Below, piece after piece: positions 1 to 8,285 of a DNA stretch of 64,000 nt. Every line of letters starts with the position of its first letter. Position 1 is the stretch's first letter. Source of the stretch: Zoogloea sp. (GTDB lineage: Bacteria > Pseudomonadota > Gammaproteobacteria > Burkholderiales > Rhodocyclaceae); contig JADKKC010000066.1 of NCBI GenBank assembly GCA_016720685.1, forward strand, positions 62,001-126,000, given 5' to 3'. The notes beneath the pieces were generated by a model. That model saw only the letters and a program-made list of their open reading frames with translations, was not told the origin of the DNA and did not search any database. Both the position numbers and the translations under genes were made by a program.

Positions 1-1808
1 CATCGCCTGGCCGGCACGCTGCACCTGGGCGGGCAGGAGCACTTCTATCTCGAAGGCCAGGTTTCGCTGGCGATCCCCCAGGAAGACGACAGCCTGCACC
101 TCGTCAGTTCCACCCAGCACCCCACCGAAATCCAGCATGTCGTCGCGCACGCCCTCGGCTGGCGCATGCATCAGGTGAGCTGCGAATGCCGGCGCATGGG
201 CGGCGGCTTTGGCGGCAAGGAATCCCAGGCCGCCCAGTGGGCCTGCATCGCCGCCGTGCTGGCCCGGCTCACCGGCAAGCCGGTCAAGCTGCGCCTCGAT
301 CGCGACGACGACATGCGCGCCACCGGCAAGCGCCACGACTTTCGCATCGAGTACGAAGCCGGCTTCGATGCGGCCGGCCGCATCGCAGGCCTCAAGCTGC
401 TGCTCGCCTCGCGCTGCGGCTTCTCGGCGGATCTTTCCGGCCCGATCAACGACCGCGCGGTCTTTCACGCCGACAACGCCTACTACCTCGACGCAGTCGC
501 CATCCGCAGCCTGCGCTGCCGCACCACACCGTATCCAACACGGCCTTCCGCGGCTTTGGCGGGCCGCAGGGCATGTTCGCCATCGAATCGGTGATCGACG
601 ACATCGCCCGCCAGCTGCAGCTCGACCCGCTGGCCGTGCGCCGCGCCAATTTTTACGACGCCCCTCCCCGCAACACCACGCCCTACGGCATGACGGTCGA
701 GGACAACGTGATCGCGCCGCTGGTCAGCCAGCTCGCCCTTGACGCCGACTATGCCTCCCGCCGCGCCGCCATCGCCGCCTTCAACGCCGCCAGCCCGGTC
801 ATCAAGCGCGGCATCGCCCTCACCCCGGTCAAGTTCGGCATCTCCTTCACCGCCACCGTCTTCAACCAGGCCGGCGCGCTGGTGCACGTTTACAAGGACG
901 GCACGGTGCAGGTCAGCCACGGCGGCACCGAAATGGGCCAGGGGCTGCACACCAAGATCCGCCAGATCGTCGCCGGTGAATTCGGCCTGCCGGTGGCCGA
1001 CGTGCGCCTGTCCGCCACCGACACCCGCTGCGTGCCCAACACCTCGGCCACCGCCGCCTCCAGCAGCACCGACCTCAACGGCAAGGCCGCCCAGGCCGCC
1101 TGCCGGACGATCTGCGCACGCATAGCCGCCTTCGTTGCCGGACGGCTCGGCATCGACGCCGGGCAGGTCGGCTTTGCCGCTGGCCAGGTTCGCGCGCCGG
1201 GCTTCAACAGCCCCTTCGCCCAGGTCGTCGCCGACGCCTACCGGGCCCGCGTGCAGTTGTGGGATGCCGGCTTCTACACCACGCCCAAGATCCACTTCGA
1301 CCCGAGCACCCTGCACGGCCGGCCCTTCTACTATTTCGCCTACGGCGCCGCGGTGAGCGAAGTGGCCATCGACACCCTCACCGGCGAACACCGCGTGCTG
1401 CGCGTCGATATCCTTCACGACGCCGGCCGCCCGATCAATCCGGCCATCGACATCGGCCAGATCGAAGGCGGCTTCATGCAGGGCCTCGGCTGGCTCACCT
1501 GCGAAGAACTGGTCTTTGGCCCCGATGGCAGCCTGCTGACCCACTCGCCCTCCACCTACAAGATTCCCGCAGTCTCCAACCTGCCACCGGTGTTCAAGCT
1601 GCGCCTGTTCGACAACGCCAACTCCGAGGACGCCATCCACCGCTCCAAGGCCGTTGGCGAACCCCCGCTGATGCTGGCCCTGTCGGTTTTCTTCGCGCTG
1701 CGCGACGCGGTGGCCGCAGCCCTGGAGCCCGGCGCCCGCCCGCCGCTCGACGCCCCCGCCACGCCGGAAGCCATCCTGCGCGCCCTCAACGGAGGCACCC
1801 TGACATGA
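1..1808 (+). CDS. xdhB: Xanthine dehydrogenase molybdopterin-binding subunit (5' truncated, one apparent frameshift)
   Basis: This is the large molybdenum-cofactor subunit that oxidises hypoxanthine/xanthine to urate together with an FAD/2Fe-2S subunit that would lie upstream of the window. The gene enters at base 1 in frame 1. Early sequence includes GGQEHFYLEGQ and STQHPTE, then the cofactor loop GGGFGGKE (about 190-230). Reading must shift from frame 1 to frame 3 near 523-527: frame 1 gives CRTTPYPT where the family has CRTHTVSNT, and restoring one C (acc-cac) joins it exactly to NTAFRGFGGPQG in frame 3. The rest is intact to the stop at 1806-1808, including KAVGEPPLML with the family's catalytic Glu. 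The stop overlaps the xdhC start (ATGA). The frameshift lies just before the conserved RGFGG cofactor segment, so if real it would inactivate the enzyme; a sequencing error is equally plausible. Confidence 0.93.
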   Translation, partial: SPGRHAAPGRAGALLSRRPGFAGDPPGRRQPAPRQFHPAPHRNPACRRARPRLAHASGELRMPAHGRRLWRQGIPGRPVGLHRRRAGPAHRQAGQAAPRSRRRHARHRQAPRLSHRVRSRLRCGRPHRRPQAAARLALRLLGGSFRPDQRPRGLSRRQRLLPRRSRHPQPALPHHTVSNTAFRGFGGPQGMFAIESVIDDIARQLQLDPLAVRRANFYDAPPRNTTPYGMTVEDNVIAPLVSQLALDADYASRRAAIAAFNAASPVIKRGIALTPVKFGISFTATVFNQAGALVHVYKDGTVQVSHGGTEMGQGLHTKIRQIVAGEFGLPVADVRLSATDTRCVPNTSATAASSSTDLNGKAAQAACRTICARIAAFVAGRLGIDAGQVGFAAGQVRAPGFNSPFAQVVADAYRARVQLWDAGFYTTPKIHFDPSTLHGRPFYYFAYGAAVSEVAIDTLTGEHRVLRVDILHDAGRPINPAIDIGQIEGGFMQGLGWLTCEELVFGPDGSLLTHSPSTYKIPAVSNLPPVFKLRLFDNANSEDAIHRSKAVGEPPLMLALSVFFALRDAVAAALEPGARPPLDAPATPEAILRALNGGTLT

Positions 1809-2818
1809 ACAGCTGGCTCCCGGCCCTCGCCGACACCCTCGCCGGCGGCCAGGCCGCGGTGCTCGTCACCGTGGTGCACACCGTCGGCTCCACGCCCCGC
1901 GAAGCCGGCGCCACCATGCTGGTCGGGGCCGCCGCCAGCCTTGGCAGCATTGGCGGCGGCCAGCTCGAATGGCTGGCCGGCGGCGCCGCGCGGGCCCTGC
2001 TCGAAGTGGGTGGCCCGCCGCGCCTGCTGCGGGTCGCCCTCGGCCCGTCGCTGGGCCAGTGCTGTGGCGGCATCGTGTGGCTGGTCATCGAACGCATCGA
2101 CCCGCCGGAGGCCGCCGCCTGGCAAGCCCGCGCCGCCACCCTTGCCGCCGGTCAGGCCCTGCAACGGCGCATCGCCGAAGGCGACCCGGCCTCCGTGTGG
2201 CAGGCCATCGCGCACCCCGGCGGCAACGAAGCGCTGCTGCAGGTACGCGGCGCCCGCTGGACCTTCACCCAACAGATCGGTGGCGATGCCTTTCCGGTAC
2301 TGATCTTCGGCGCCGGCCACGTGGGCAGCGCCACCGTCCGCGCCCTTGCGCCTCTGGGCGCCCGCATCACCTGGGTGGATGGGCGCGACGACATTTTTCC
2401 GGCGAGCCTTCCGCCCGGCGTGGAGGCCGTTGCCACCGACACGCCCACCTCCGAAGTACGCGCCGCGCCGCCGGGCAGCTACTTCCTGGTCATGACCCAC
2501 AGCCACACGCTGGATTTCTCGATCTGCGAGGCCATCTTCGAGCGCCACGACTTTGCCTGGTTCGGCCTCATCGGCTCGGCCAGCAAGCGCGCCAGCTTCA
2601 ACCGCCAGTTCACCGCCCGCGGCCTGCCGCCGCTGCGCCTCGCCGACCTCACCTGCCCCATCGGCATTGCCGGCATCCGCAGCAAGCACCCGGCGGCCAT
2701 CGCCGCCTCGGTGGCCGCCCAGCTGCTGCAGATACGCGAAGCCCGCGCCGCCATCCGCCACGCCGCCCACCCCGGCCCCGACGCCCCGCCGCTGTCGTCC
2801 ATGCCGCGCCCGCAATGA
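1805..2818 (+). CDS. xdhC: Xanthine dehydrogenase accessory protein XdhC
   Basis: XdhC binds molybdenum cofactor and delivers its sulfurated form to XdhB; it is not part of the mature enzyme. The 337-residue product has the family N-terminus (VHTVGSTPREAGATMLVG, then GSIGGGQLEW), a conserved Cys pair in LGQCCGG, and a C-terminal Rossmann-like domain beginning VLIFGAGHVGSATVRAL and ending with the IGSASKR and CPIGIAGIRSKHPAAIA blocks. The ATG at 1805 overlaps the xdhB stop by 4 bp and its own stop overlaps the guaD start by 4 bp, so xdhB-xdhC-guaD is one translationally coupled unit. Length is normal for the family. Confidence 0.95.
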   Translation: MNSWLPALADTLAGGQAAVLVTVVHTVGSTPREAGATMLVGAAASLGSIGGGQLEWLAGGAARALLEVGGPPRLLRVALGPSLGQCCGGIVWLVIERIDPPEAAAWQARAATLAAGQALQRRIAEGDPASVWQAIAHPGGNEALLQVRGARWTFTQQIGGDAFPVLIFGAGHVGSATVRALAPLGARITWVDGRDDIFPASLPPGVEAVATDTPTSEVRAAPPGSYFLVMTHSHTLDFSICEAIFERHDFAWFGLIGSASKRASFNRQFTARGLPPLRLADLTCPIGIAGIRSKHPAAIAASVAAQLLQIREARAAIRHAAHPGPDAPPLSSMPRPQ

Positions 2819-4167
2819 ACCCATCCGCCTCCACGCACGTCCTCGTCCGCGGCCAGGTTCTGCACTTTGTCGCCGACCCCGGCCCCGCCGACGCCCCCGC
2901 CGCCTGGCAGTATTTCGACGACGGCGCGCTGTGGATCAGCGACGGCCACATCCACGCCGCCGGCCCGTGGAGCGACATCAGCGCCGCCCTGCCGCCCGGC
3001 ATCCGCCACGCCGCCACGCTCCACGACCACCGCGGCCACCTCGTCCTGCCCGGCTTCATCGACTGCCACCTGCACTACCCGCAAGCCGGCGTCATCGCCT
3101 CCTTCGGCCGCCAGCTGCTCGACTGGCTCAACGACTACACCTTTCCTGCCGAGGCCCGTTTTGCCGATGTCCGCGAAGCCGAACGCAGCGCCGCCTTCGT
3201 CGTCGACCGCCTGCTCGCCCACGGCACCACCACCGCCTCGGTGTTCGCCACCGTGCACGCCCATTCGGTTGATGCATTCTTCAACGCCGCCAGCGCCAAA
3301 AACCTGCGCATGCTGTGCGGCAAGGTGCTGATGGACCGCAACTGCCCCGAAAACCTGCGCGACACGGCCACCAGCGGCGACCGCGACAGCCGTGCCCTCA
3401 TCGAGCGCTGGCACGGCCAGGGCCGCCTGCGCTACAGCATCACCCCGCGCTTTGCCGCCAGTTCCACGCCGCAACAACTGCAGCTCGCCGGCGAACTGTT
3501 CGCCTCGCGGCCCAACCTGCACCTGCAAAGCCACCTCGCCGAAAACCCGGCCGAAATCGCCTGGGTCAAGGCCCTCTTCCCCGAGCGACGCAGCTACCTG
3601 GATGTTTACGCCCATTACGGGCTGACCGGGCCGCGCGCCCTCTACGCCCACTGCATCCACCTCGACGCAGCGGATCGTCAGGCACTGGCCGCCAGCGGCA
3701 CCGCGGCAGCCTTCTGCCCCAGCTCCAACCTGTTCCTGGGCAGCGGCTTCTTCGACCACGCCGCCAGCGCTGCCACGGGCATGCGCGTGGGCCTCGCCAC
3801 CGATGTAGGCGCCGGCACCGGCTTCAGCCTGCTGCGCACCCTGGGCGACGCCTACTCGGTCAGCCAGGCCCGCGCCGCGCCGCTATCCGGCCTGCGCGGC
3901 TTCTACCTCGCCACCCTCGGCGGCGCCCGGGCGCTTTATCTCGACGAATTCATCGGCAACTTCACCCCCGGCCGGGAAGCCGACTTCGTCGTCCTCGACT
4001 GGGCCGCCACCCCCGAGCTTGCCTGGCGCATGGAACACACCCAATCCCTCGCCGAACGCCTGTTCGCCCTGATGATCCTGGGCGACGAACGCTGCGTGGT
4101 GGCCACCCACGTGATGGGCGAACGCGTTTTTCAGCGCACCCGGCCAGGCTATCAACCCGGCCATTGA
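2815..4167 (+). CDS. guaD: Guanine deaminase
   Basis: This cytosolic zinc amidohydrolase converts guanine to xanthine and ammonia, feeding XdhABC. The product has 450 residues, the usual length. Visible amidohydrolase signatures are the metal-binding GFIDCHLHYPQ (about residues 78-88), LQSHLAENPAEI, YAHCIHLD, and the late metal-ligand/active-site block ATDVGAGTGFSLLRTL, followed by the C-terminal composite-domain segment with FTPGREADFVVLDW. The start is the ATG that overlaps the xdhC stop. Gene order xdhB-xdhC-guaD is a common purine-degradation arrangement in Proteobacteria. No terminator is evident in the 15-bp gap to the convergent DUF805 gene. Confidence 0.95.
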   Translation: MNPSASTHVLVRGQVLHFVADPGPADAPAAWQYFDDGALWISDGHIHAAGPWSDISAALPPGIRHAATLHDHRGHLVLPGFIDCHLHYPQAGVIASFGRQLLDWLNDYTFPAEARFADVREAERSAAFVVDRLLAHGTTTASVFATVHAHSVDAFFNAASAKNLRMLCGKVLMDRNCPENLRDTATSGDRDSRALIERWHGQGRLRYSITPRFAASSTPQQLQLAGELFASRPNLHLQSHLAENPAEIAWVKALFPERRSYLDVYAHYGLTGPRALYAHCIHLDAADRQALAASGTAAAFCPSSNLFLGSGFFDHAASAATGMRVGLATDVGAGTGFSLLRTLGDAYSVSQARAAPLSGLRGFYLATLGGARALYLDEFIGNFTPGREADFVVLDWAATPELAWRMEHTQSLAERLFALMILGDERCVVATHVMGERVFQRTRPGYQPGH

Positions 4168-4182
4168 ATACCGGCCACCCGC

Positions 4183-4551
4183 TCAGGCTTGATAAGGGAA
4201 CACCGGAGCCTTCGGATTGGGCCCGTACTCGTTTTCCTCCGCCTGGCTGTCCTGCAGCGCAAAAATCACCAAAATCAGCGCCCCCACCACGGGAACCACC
4301 ATCAGCAGCGCCCACCAGCCCGACCTGCCGATGTCGTGCAGCCGACGAACCGTCACCGCAACACTCGGCAGCAACACCCCAAGGCTGTAGATACCGGTCA
4401 GCAGCTCGGCCTGATCACCCAGCATGCCGCCGACAACAGAAAGCACAAAGAACGCCAGCAGGTTGAACAGCGTGAACATCCAGTATTCCTTGCGCTGGGA
4501 GCGCCCCTTGAAATCCGCGTACTTCTTCAAGGCCATCAAATACCAATCCAT
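4183..4551 (-). CDS. DUF805 family inner-membrane protein
   Basis: A 122-residue membrane protein with the DUF805 pattern: an N-terminal block (MDWYLMALKKYADFKGRSQR), an aromatic YWMFTLFN entry into the first membrane segment, then the diagnostic VTVRRLHDIGRSGWWALL, and three to four hydrophobic helices in total. The C-terminus (ENEYGPNPKAP) also matches the family. The start at 4551 is preceded by an AGGAG ribosome site; longer in-frame extensions upstream are low-complexity and unlike the family. It is convergent with guaD. The molecular function of the family is not established, and nothing here adds to it. Confidence 0.9.
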   Translation of the reverse strand: MDWYLMALKKYADFKGRSQRKEYWMFTLFNLLAFFVLSVVGGMLGDQAELLTGIYSLGVLLPSVAVTVRRLHDIGRSGWWALLMVVPVVGALILVIFALQDSQAEENEYGPNPKAPVFPYQA

Positions 4552-4719
4552 CGAAATCTCCTGAGCATCGCGGCAAGCAACCGCAGCGACAAACGGTAGC
4601 ACGGCCGGGCCCGCAGCCCGCTCTCCCCATTCCTTCCCATTCCCGTCCCCCTTCCCGTCCCCCTTCCCCCGGCGGCCCGACCGGGCTACCGTGACACACC
4701 CCGCAGCCGCAGCCCACCC

Positions 4720-5922
4720 ATGCCCGCCTATCTCCGCGCCCTCGCCTCCCGCAATTACCGCATCTACTTCGCCGGCCAGATCGTGTCGCTGGCCGGCACC
4801 TGGATGCAGCAGATCGCAATGGTGTGGCTGGCCTACCGGCTCACCGGATCGGCCCTGGTGCTGGGCACGGTGGCGTTTGCCAGCCAGATCCCCATCCTCG
4901 CCTTCAGCGCCTTCGGCGGCGTGATCACCGACCGCCTCGACCGCCGCCACCTGCTGCTCGCCACCCAGGCCCTGTCGATGGTGCAGGCCCTGCTGCTGGC
5001 CGTACTGGCCTGGCTGGATATGGCCACGCCCGCTCATCTGATCGTGCTGGCCTTTGGCCTCGGCTGCATCAACGCCCTCGACGTGCCCGCCCGCCAGGCC
5101 ATCGTGGTGCAGCTCATCGACGACAAGGCCGACCTGGCCAACGCCATCGCCCTCAACTCTTTCATGATGCACGCCACCCGCTTCGTCGGGCCGGCCCTTG
5201 CCGGCTGGATCGTCGCCACAAGCGGCGAGGCGCTGTGCTTTTTACTCAACGCGGGCTCCTACCTGGCCGTGCTGCTGGCCCTGCGGGCCATCCGCCTGCC
5301 CGCCGACGCGCCGCGCAAACCATCCAGCCCGCCGCTGCAGGCCCTGCGCGAAGGCCTGCGCTATGCCGCCGCCCACCGCCGCATCCGCGCCTCGCTGCTG
5401 CTCATCGCCAGCCTCAGCCTGCTCGCCACGCCCTACACGGTGCTGATGCCGCTGTTCGCCCGCGAAATCCTCGGCGGCGACGCGCGCCTGTTCGGCCTGT
5501 TGATGGGCAGTGCCGGTGCCGGGGCGCTGCTCGCCGCGGTGGTGCTGGCCCGGCGCAGCGACACCGCCGGCCTGGCCGCGCTGGTCGGCCGCAGCGTGCC
5601 GCTGGTGGGCCTTGCCCTGGCCCTGTTCGCCCTCACCGGCACGCTGTGGCAGGCCGTGCCCATCCTGGTCGGGCTGGGCTTTTGCCTCCTGCTGTGCGTG
5701 GCCGGCAGCAACACGCTGATCCAGACCGCCGTCGACAACGATTTCCGTGGCCGCGTCATGGCGCTGTTCACCATGGCCTTTCTCGGCCTTGCGCCCATCG
5801 GCAGCTTTGCGGTGGGCAGCCTCGCCCACGCCTTCGGGGTGCGCCCCACGCTCATCGCCTGCGGGCTGCTCACCGCGCTCGCCGGGCTGATCTACCGGCG
5901 CAATCCCGGCGGCCGGCACTGA
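4720..5922 (+). CDS. MFS transporter (EntS/DHA3-like exporter)
   Basis: A 400-residue major-facilitator protein with about 12 hydrophobic helices and the MFS_3/EntS-type layout: YFAGQIVSLAGTWMQQIAMVWLAYRLTGS at the N-terminal helix pair, GGVITDRLDRRHLL as the loop 2-3 motif, and NALDVPARQAIVVQL near helix 4-5. The family contains siderophore and drug exporters; the substrate here cannot be read from sequence. It stands between a convergent pair and the radical SAM gene, separated from the latter by 48 bp, so they may be cotranscribed. Confidence 0.88.
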   Translation: MPAYLRALASRNYRIYFAGQIVSLAGTWMQQIAMVWLAYRLTGSALVLGTVAFASQIPILAFSAFGGVITDRLDRRHLLLATQALSMVQALLLAVLAWLDMATPAHLIVLAFGLGCINALDVPARQAIVVQLIDDKADLANAIALNSFMMHATRFVGPALAGWIVATSGEALCFLLNAGSYLAVLLALRAIRLPADAPRKPSSPPLQALREGLRYAAAHRRIRASLLLIASLSLLATPYTVLMPLFAREILGGDARLFGLLMGSAGAGALLAAVVLARRSDTAGLAALVGRSVPLVGLALALFALTGTLWQAVPILVGLGFCLLLCVAGSNTLIQTAVDNDFRGRVMALFTMAFLGLAPIGSFAVGSLAHAFGVRPTLIACGLLTALAGLIYRRNPGGRH

Positions 5923-5970
5923 TCCGCTATCATTCCCGCCCCGGCCTACCACCCCACGCGAAACCCCGCC

Positions 5971-7884
5971 ATGCAGACGAGCCCGCGCCGCGTGCTGTCG
6001 ATCATCCCGCCGATGACGCAGCTCAACACGCCCTACCCGTCCACCGCCTATCTCACCGGCTTCCTGCGCTCGCGGGGAGTGGATGCGGTGCAGGACGACC
6101 TGGCCCTCAAGCTGGTGCTCGAACTGTTCACCCCCGCCAGCCTCGCCGCCCTGCGCGAAAAGCTGCGCGCCCTGCCGGGAAAGAAGCGCCCGCCGGCACT
6201 GGCCTCTTTCGATGCGCAGTTCCAGCGCTACACCGCCACCATCGGCCCGGCCATCGCCTTCCTGCAGGGCCGCGACCCGACCATCGCCCACCGCATCGCC
6301 AGCCGCGCCTTCCTGCCCGAAGGGCCGCGCTTTGCCTCGCTCGACGTGTACATCGACCCGGACGGCGGCGACCCGCTGGCCTGGGCCTTCGGCGCGCTCG
6401 GCGTGCAGGACAAGGCCCGCCACCTGGCCACGCTCTACCTCAACGATCTGGCCGACGTGCTGCGCGAGGCCGCCGATTCGCGCTTCGAATTCGTCCGCTA
6501 CGCCGAATCCCTGGCCATGGCCCAGCCGACCTTCACCCCGCTGGCCGCCGCCCTCGCCGCGCCGCCCACGCTGGTGGACGAAACCCTGCACCGGCTCACG
6601 CTGGACACCCTCGCGCGCCACCAGCCCCAGATCGTGCTGCTGTCGGTGCCCTTTCCCGGCTCGGTGTATGCCGCCTTCCGCATCGCCCAGACCATCAAGG
6701 CCCACCACCCGGAGATCGTCACCGTGCTGGGCGGCGGCTTCGTGAATACCGAACTGCGCGAACTCACCGAACCGCGCGTCTTCGATTACTTCGACTACCT
6801 CACCCTCGACGACGGCGAGCGCCCGCTGCTGGCGCTCCTCGAGCACCTCGACGGCAAGCGCGGCCGCTCGCGGCTGGTGCGCACCTACGTGCGTGAAGGC
6901 GACGCAAAAACCGGCCAAGTCCGCTACATCAACCTCGTCGAACCCGACGTGCCCTTCGCCGAAGTCGGCACGCCCACCTGGGACGGCCTGCCGCTGGATC
7001 GCTACCTGTCCATCCTCGACATGCTCAACCCCATGCACCGGCTGTGGTCCGACGGGCGCTGGAACAAGCTCACCGTGGCCCACGGCTGCTACTGGAAAAA
7101 GTGCAGCTTCTGCGACGTCAGCCTCGACTACATCGGCCGCTACGACGGCATCGGCGCCGGGCTGCTGGTCGATCGCATCGAAGCCGTGGTCAACGAAACC
7201 GGCCAGACCGGCTTTCACTTCGTCGATGAAGCCGCGCCGCCCAAGGCCCTCAAGGCCATGGCCGACGAACTGGCCCGCCGCAACCGCTCGATTTCGTGGT
7301 GGGGCAACATCCGCTTCGAAAAATCCTTCACCCCCGAGCTGTGCCAGCAGCTCGCCGACAGTGGCTGCATCGCCATCTCCGGCGGGCTTGAAGTGGCCTC
7401 GGACCGCCTGCTCCAGCTGATGAAAAAAGGCGTCTCGGTGGATCAGGTGGCCCGCGTCACCAAGGGCTTCTCGGACGCCGGCATCCTCGTGCATGCCTAC
7501 CTGATGTACGGCTTTCCCACCCAAACCGTGCAGGACACCGTCGACGCGCTGGAATACGTGCGCCAGCTCTTCGACGCCGGCTGCATCCAGTCCGGCTTCT
7601 TCCACCGCTTCGTGTGCACCGTGCATTCGCCGGTCGGGCAAAACCCGGACGAATTCGGCGTGACGCTCAAGCCGCTGCCGCCGATCAGCTTCGCCAAGAA
7701 CGACGTCGGCTTCATCGACCCCACCGGCGTCGATCACGACAGCCTCGGCGTGGCGCTCAATAAGGCGCTCTACAACTACATGCACGGCCTCGGCCTCGAC
7801 GACGACGTACGCAACTGGTTCAGCGCCAAGGTGCCCAAAACCCGCGTCCCGCGCAACTTCATCGCCCGCGCGCTGGGCGGCTGA
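5971..7884 (+). CDS. B12-binding-type radical SAM protein
   Basis: A 637-residue protein. The N-terminal half contains a cobalamin-binding-like fold (around 210-300: QIVLLSVPFPGSVYAAFRIA, VLGGGFVNTEL, LDDGERPLL) but without the base-off DxHxxG signature. The radical SAM core begins at GCYWKKCSFCDV, whose cysteines fall at about residues 373, 378 and 381. This is a CX4CX2C spacing rather than the usual CX3CX2C. Later core landmarks are FHFVDEAAPPKAL, ISGGLEVASDRLLQLMKKGV and HAYLMYGFPTQT. The protein presumably binds a 4Fe-4S cluster and cleaves SAM. The substrate is unknown. A small conserved-looking gene follows 18 bp downstream. Confidence 0.85.
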   Translation: MQTSPRRVLSIIPPMTQLNTPYPSTAYLTGFLRSRGVDAVQDDLALKLVLELFTPASLAALREKLRALPGKKRPPALASFDAQFQRYTATIGPAIAFLQGRDPTIAHRIASRAFLPEGPRFASLDVYIDPDGGDPLAWAFGALGVQDKARHLATLYLNDLADVLREAADSRFEFVRYAESLAMAQPTFTPLAAALAAPPTLVDETLHRLTLDTLARHQPQIVLLSVPFPGSVYAAFRIAQTIKAHHPEIVTVLGGGFVNTELRELTEPRVFDYFDYLTLDDGERPLLALLEHLDGKRGRSRLVRTYVREGDAKTGQVRYINLVEPDVPFAEVGTPTWDGLPLDRYLSILDMLNPMHRLWSDGRWNKLTVAHGCYWKKCSFCDVSLDYIGRYDGIGAGLLVDRIEAVVNETGQTGFHFVDEAAPPKALKAMADELARRNRSISWWGNIRFEKSFTPELCQQLADSGCIAISGGLEVASDRLLQLMKKGVSVDQVARVTKGFSDAGILVHAYLMYGFPTQTVQDTVDALEYVRQLFDAGCIQSGFFHRFVCTVHSPVGQNPDEFGVTLKPLPPISFAKNDVGFIDPTGVDHDSLGVALNKALYNYMHGLGLDDDVRNWFSAKVPKTRVPRNFIARALGG

Positions 7885-7902
7885 TCACCCCGGAACCCCG
7901 CC

Positions 7903-8211
7903 ATGAAACTCACCCAGCTCCCTCTCGGCGCCCGCTTCGAATACGACGGTGAAATCTTCACCAAAACCGGCCCGATGACCGCCGCCTCCGAAAAACACGG
8001 CCAGCGCATGATCCCCCGCTACGCCGTGCTCAAGCCCGCCGACGGCTTCACCCCGCCGGCCCAGCCCGAGGCCGCGCGCACGCTCGACGAGGCCGCCGTG
8101 CTGGCCGCCTTCGAGCGCTTCTTCGGCACCGCCCTGCGCCTGAGCGACGATTTCTCGAAAGCCGAACTCGAAGCCGCCCGGCAAAAATTTCTGGCCGCGC
8201 TCAAGGACTAG
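7903..8211 (+). CDS. Conserved-looking hypothetical protein, 102 aa
   Basis: A soluble 102-residue protein starting MKLTQLPLGARFEYDGEIFT, followed by KTGPMTAASEK and a helical, charged C-terminal half. Codon usage matches the neighbours and it follows the radical SAM gene by only 18 bp, so it is probably expressed with it. The N-terminal half looks like a small beta-rich domain of the GxRFxYxGxxYxKxGP kind seen in short phage and bacterial hypotheticals. I do not recognise a functional family. Confidence 0.7.
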   Translation: MKLTQLPLGARFEYDGEIFTKTGPMTAASEKHGQRMIPRYAVLKPADGFTPPAQPEAARTLDEAAVLAAFERFFGTALRLSDDFSKAELEAARQKFLAALKD

Positions 8212-8220
8212 ACTGGCCGT

Positions 8221-8256
8221 TGTCGGGTTACGCCCTATGGGCTAACCCGACCTACG
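8221..8256. repeat. REP-like palindromic element (variant B)
   Basis: TCGGGTTA/TAACCCGA stem with a GC-rich interior, the same element as at 24223-24258 and 28947-28982 with a two-base change in the middle. It lies between the 102-residue gene and the kinase gene. Confidence 0.8.
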
Positions 8257-8285
8257 AAACTGCGCCACGCAGAGGCATCGCGACC

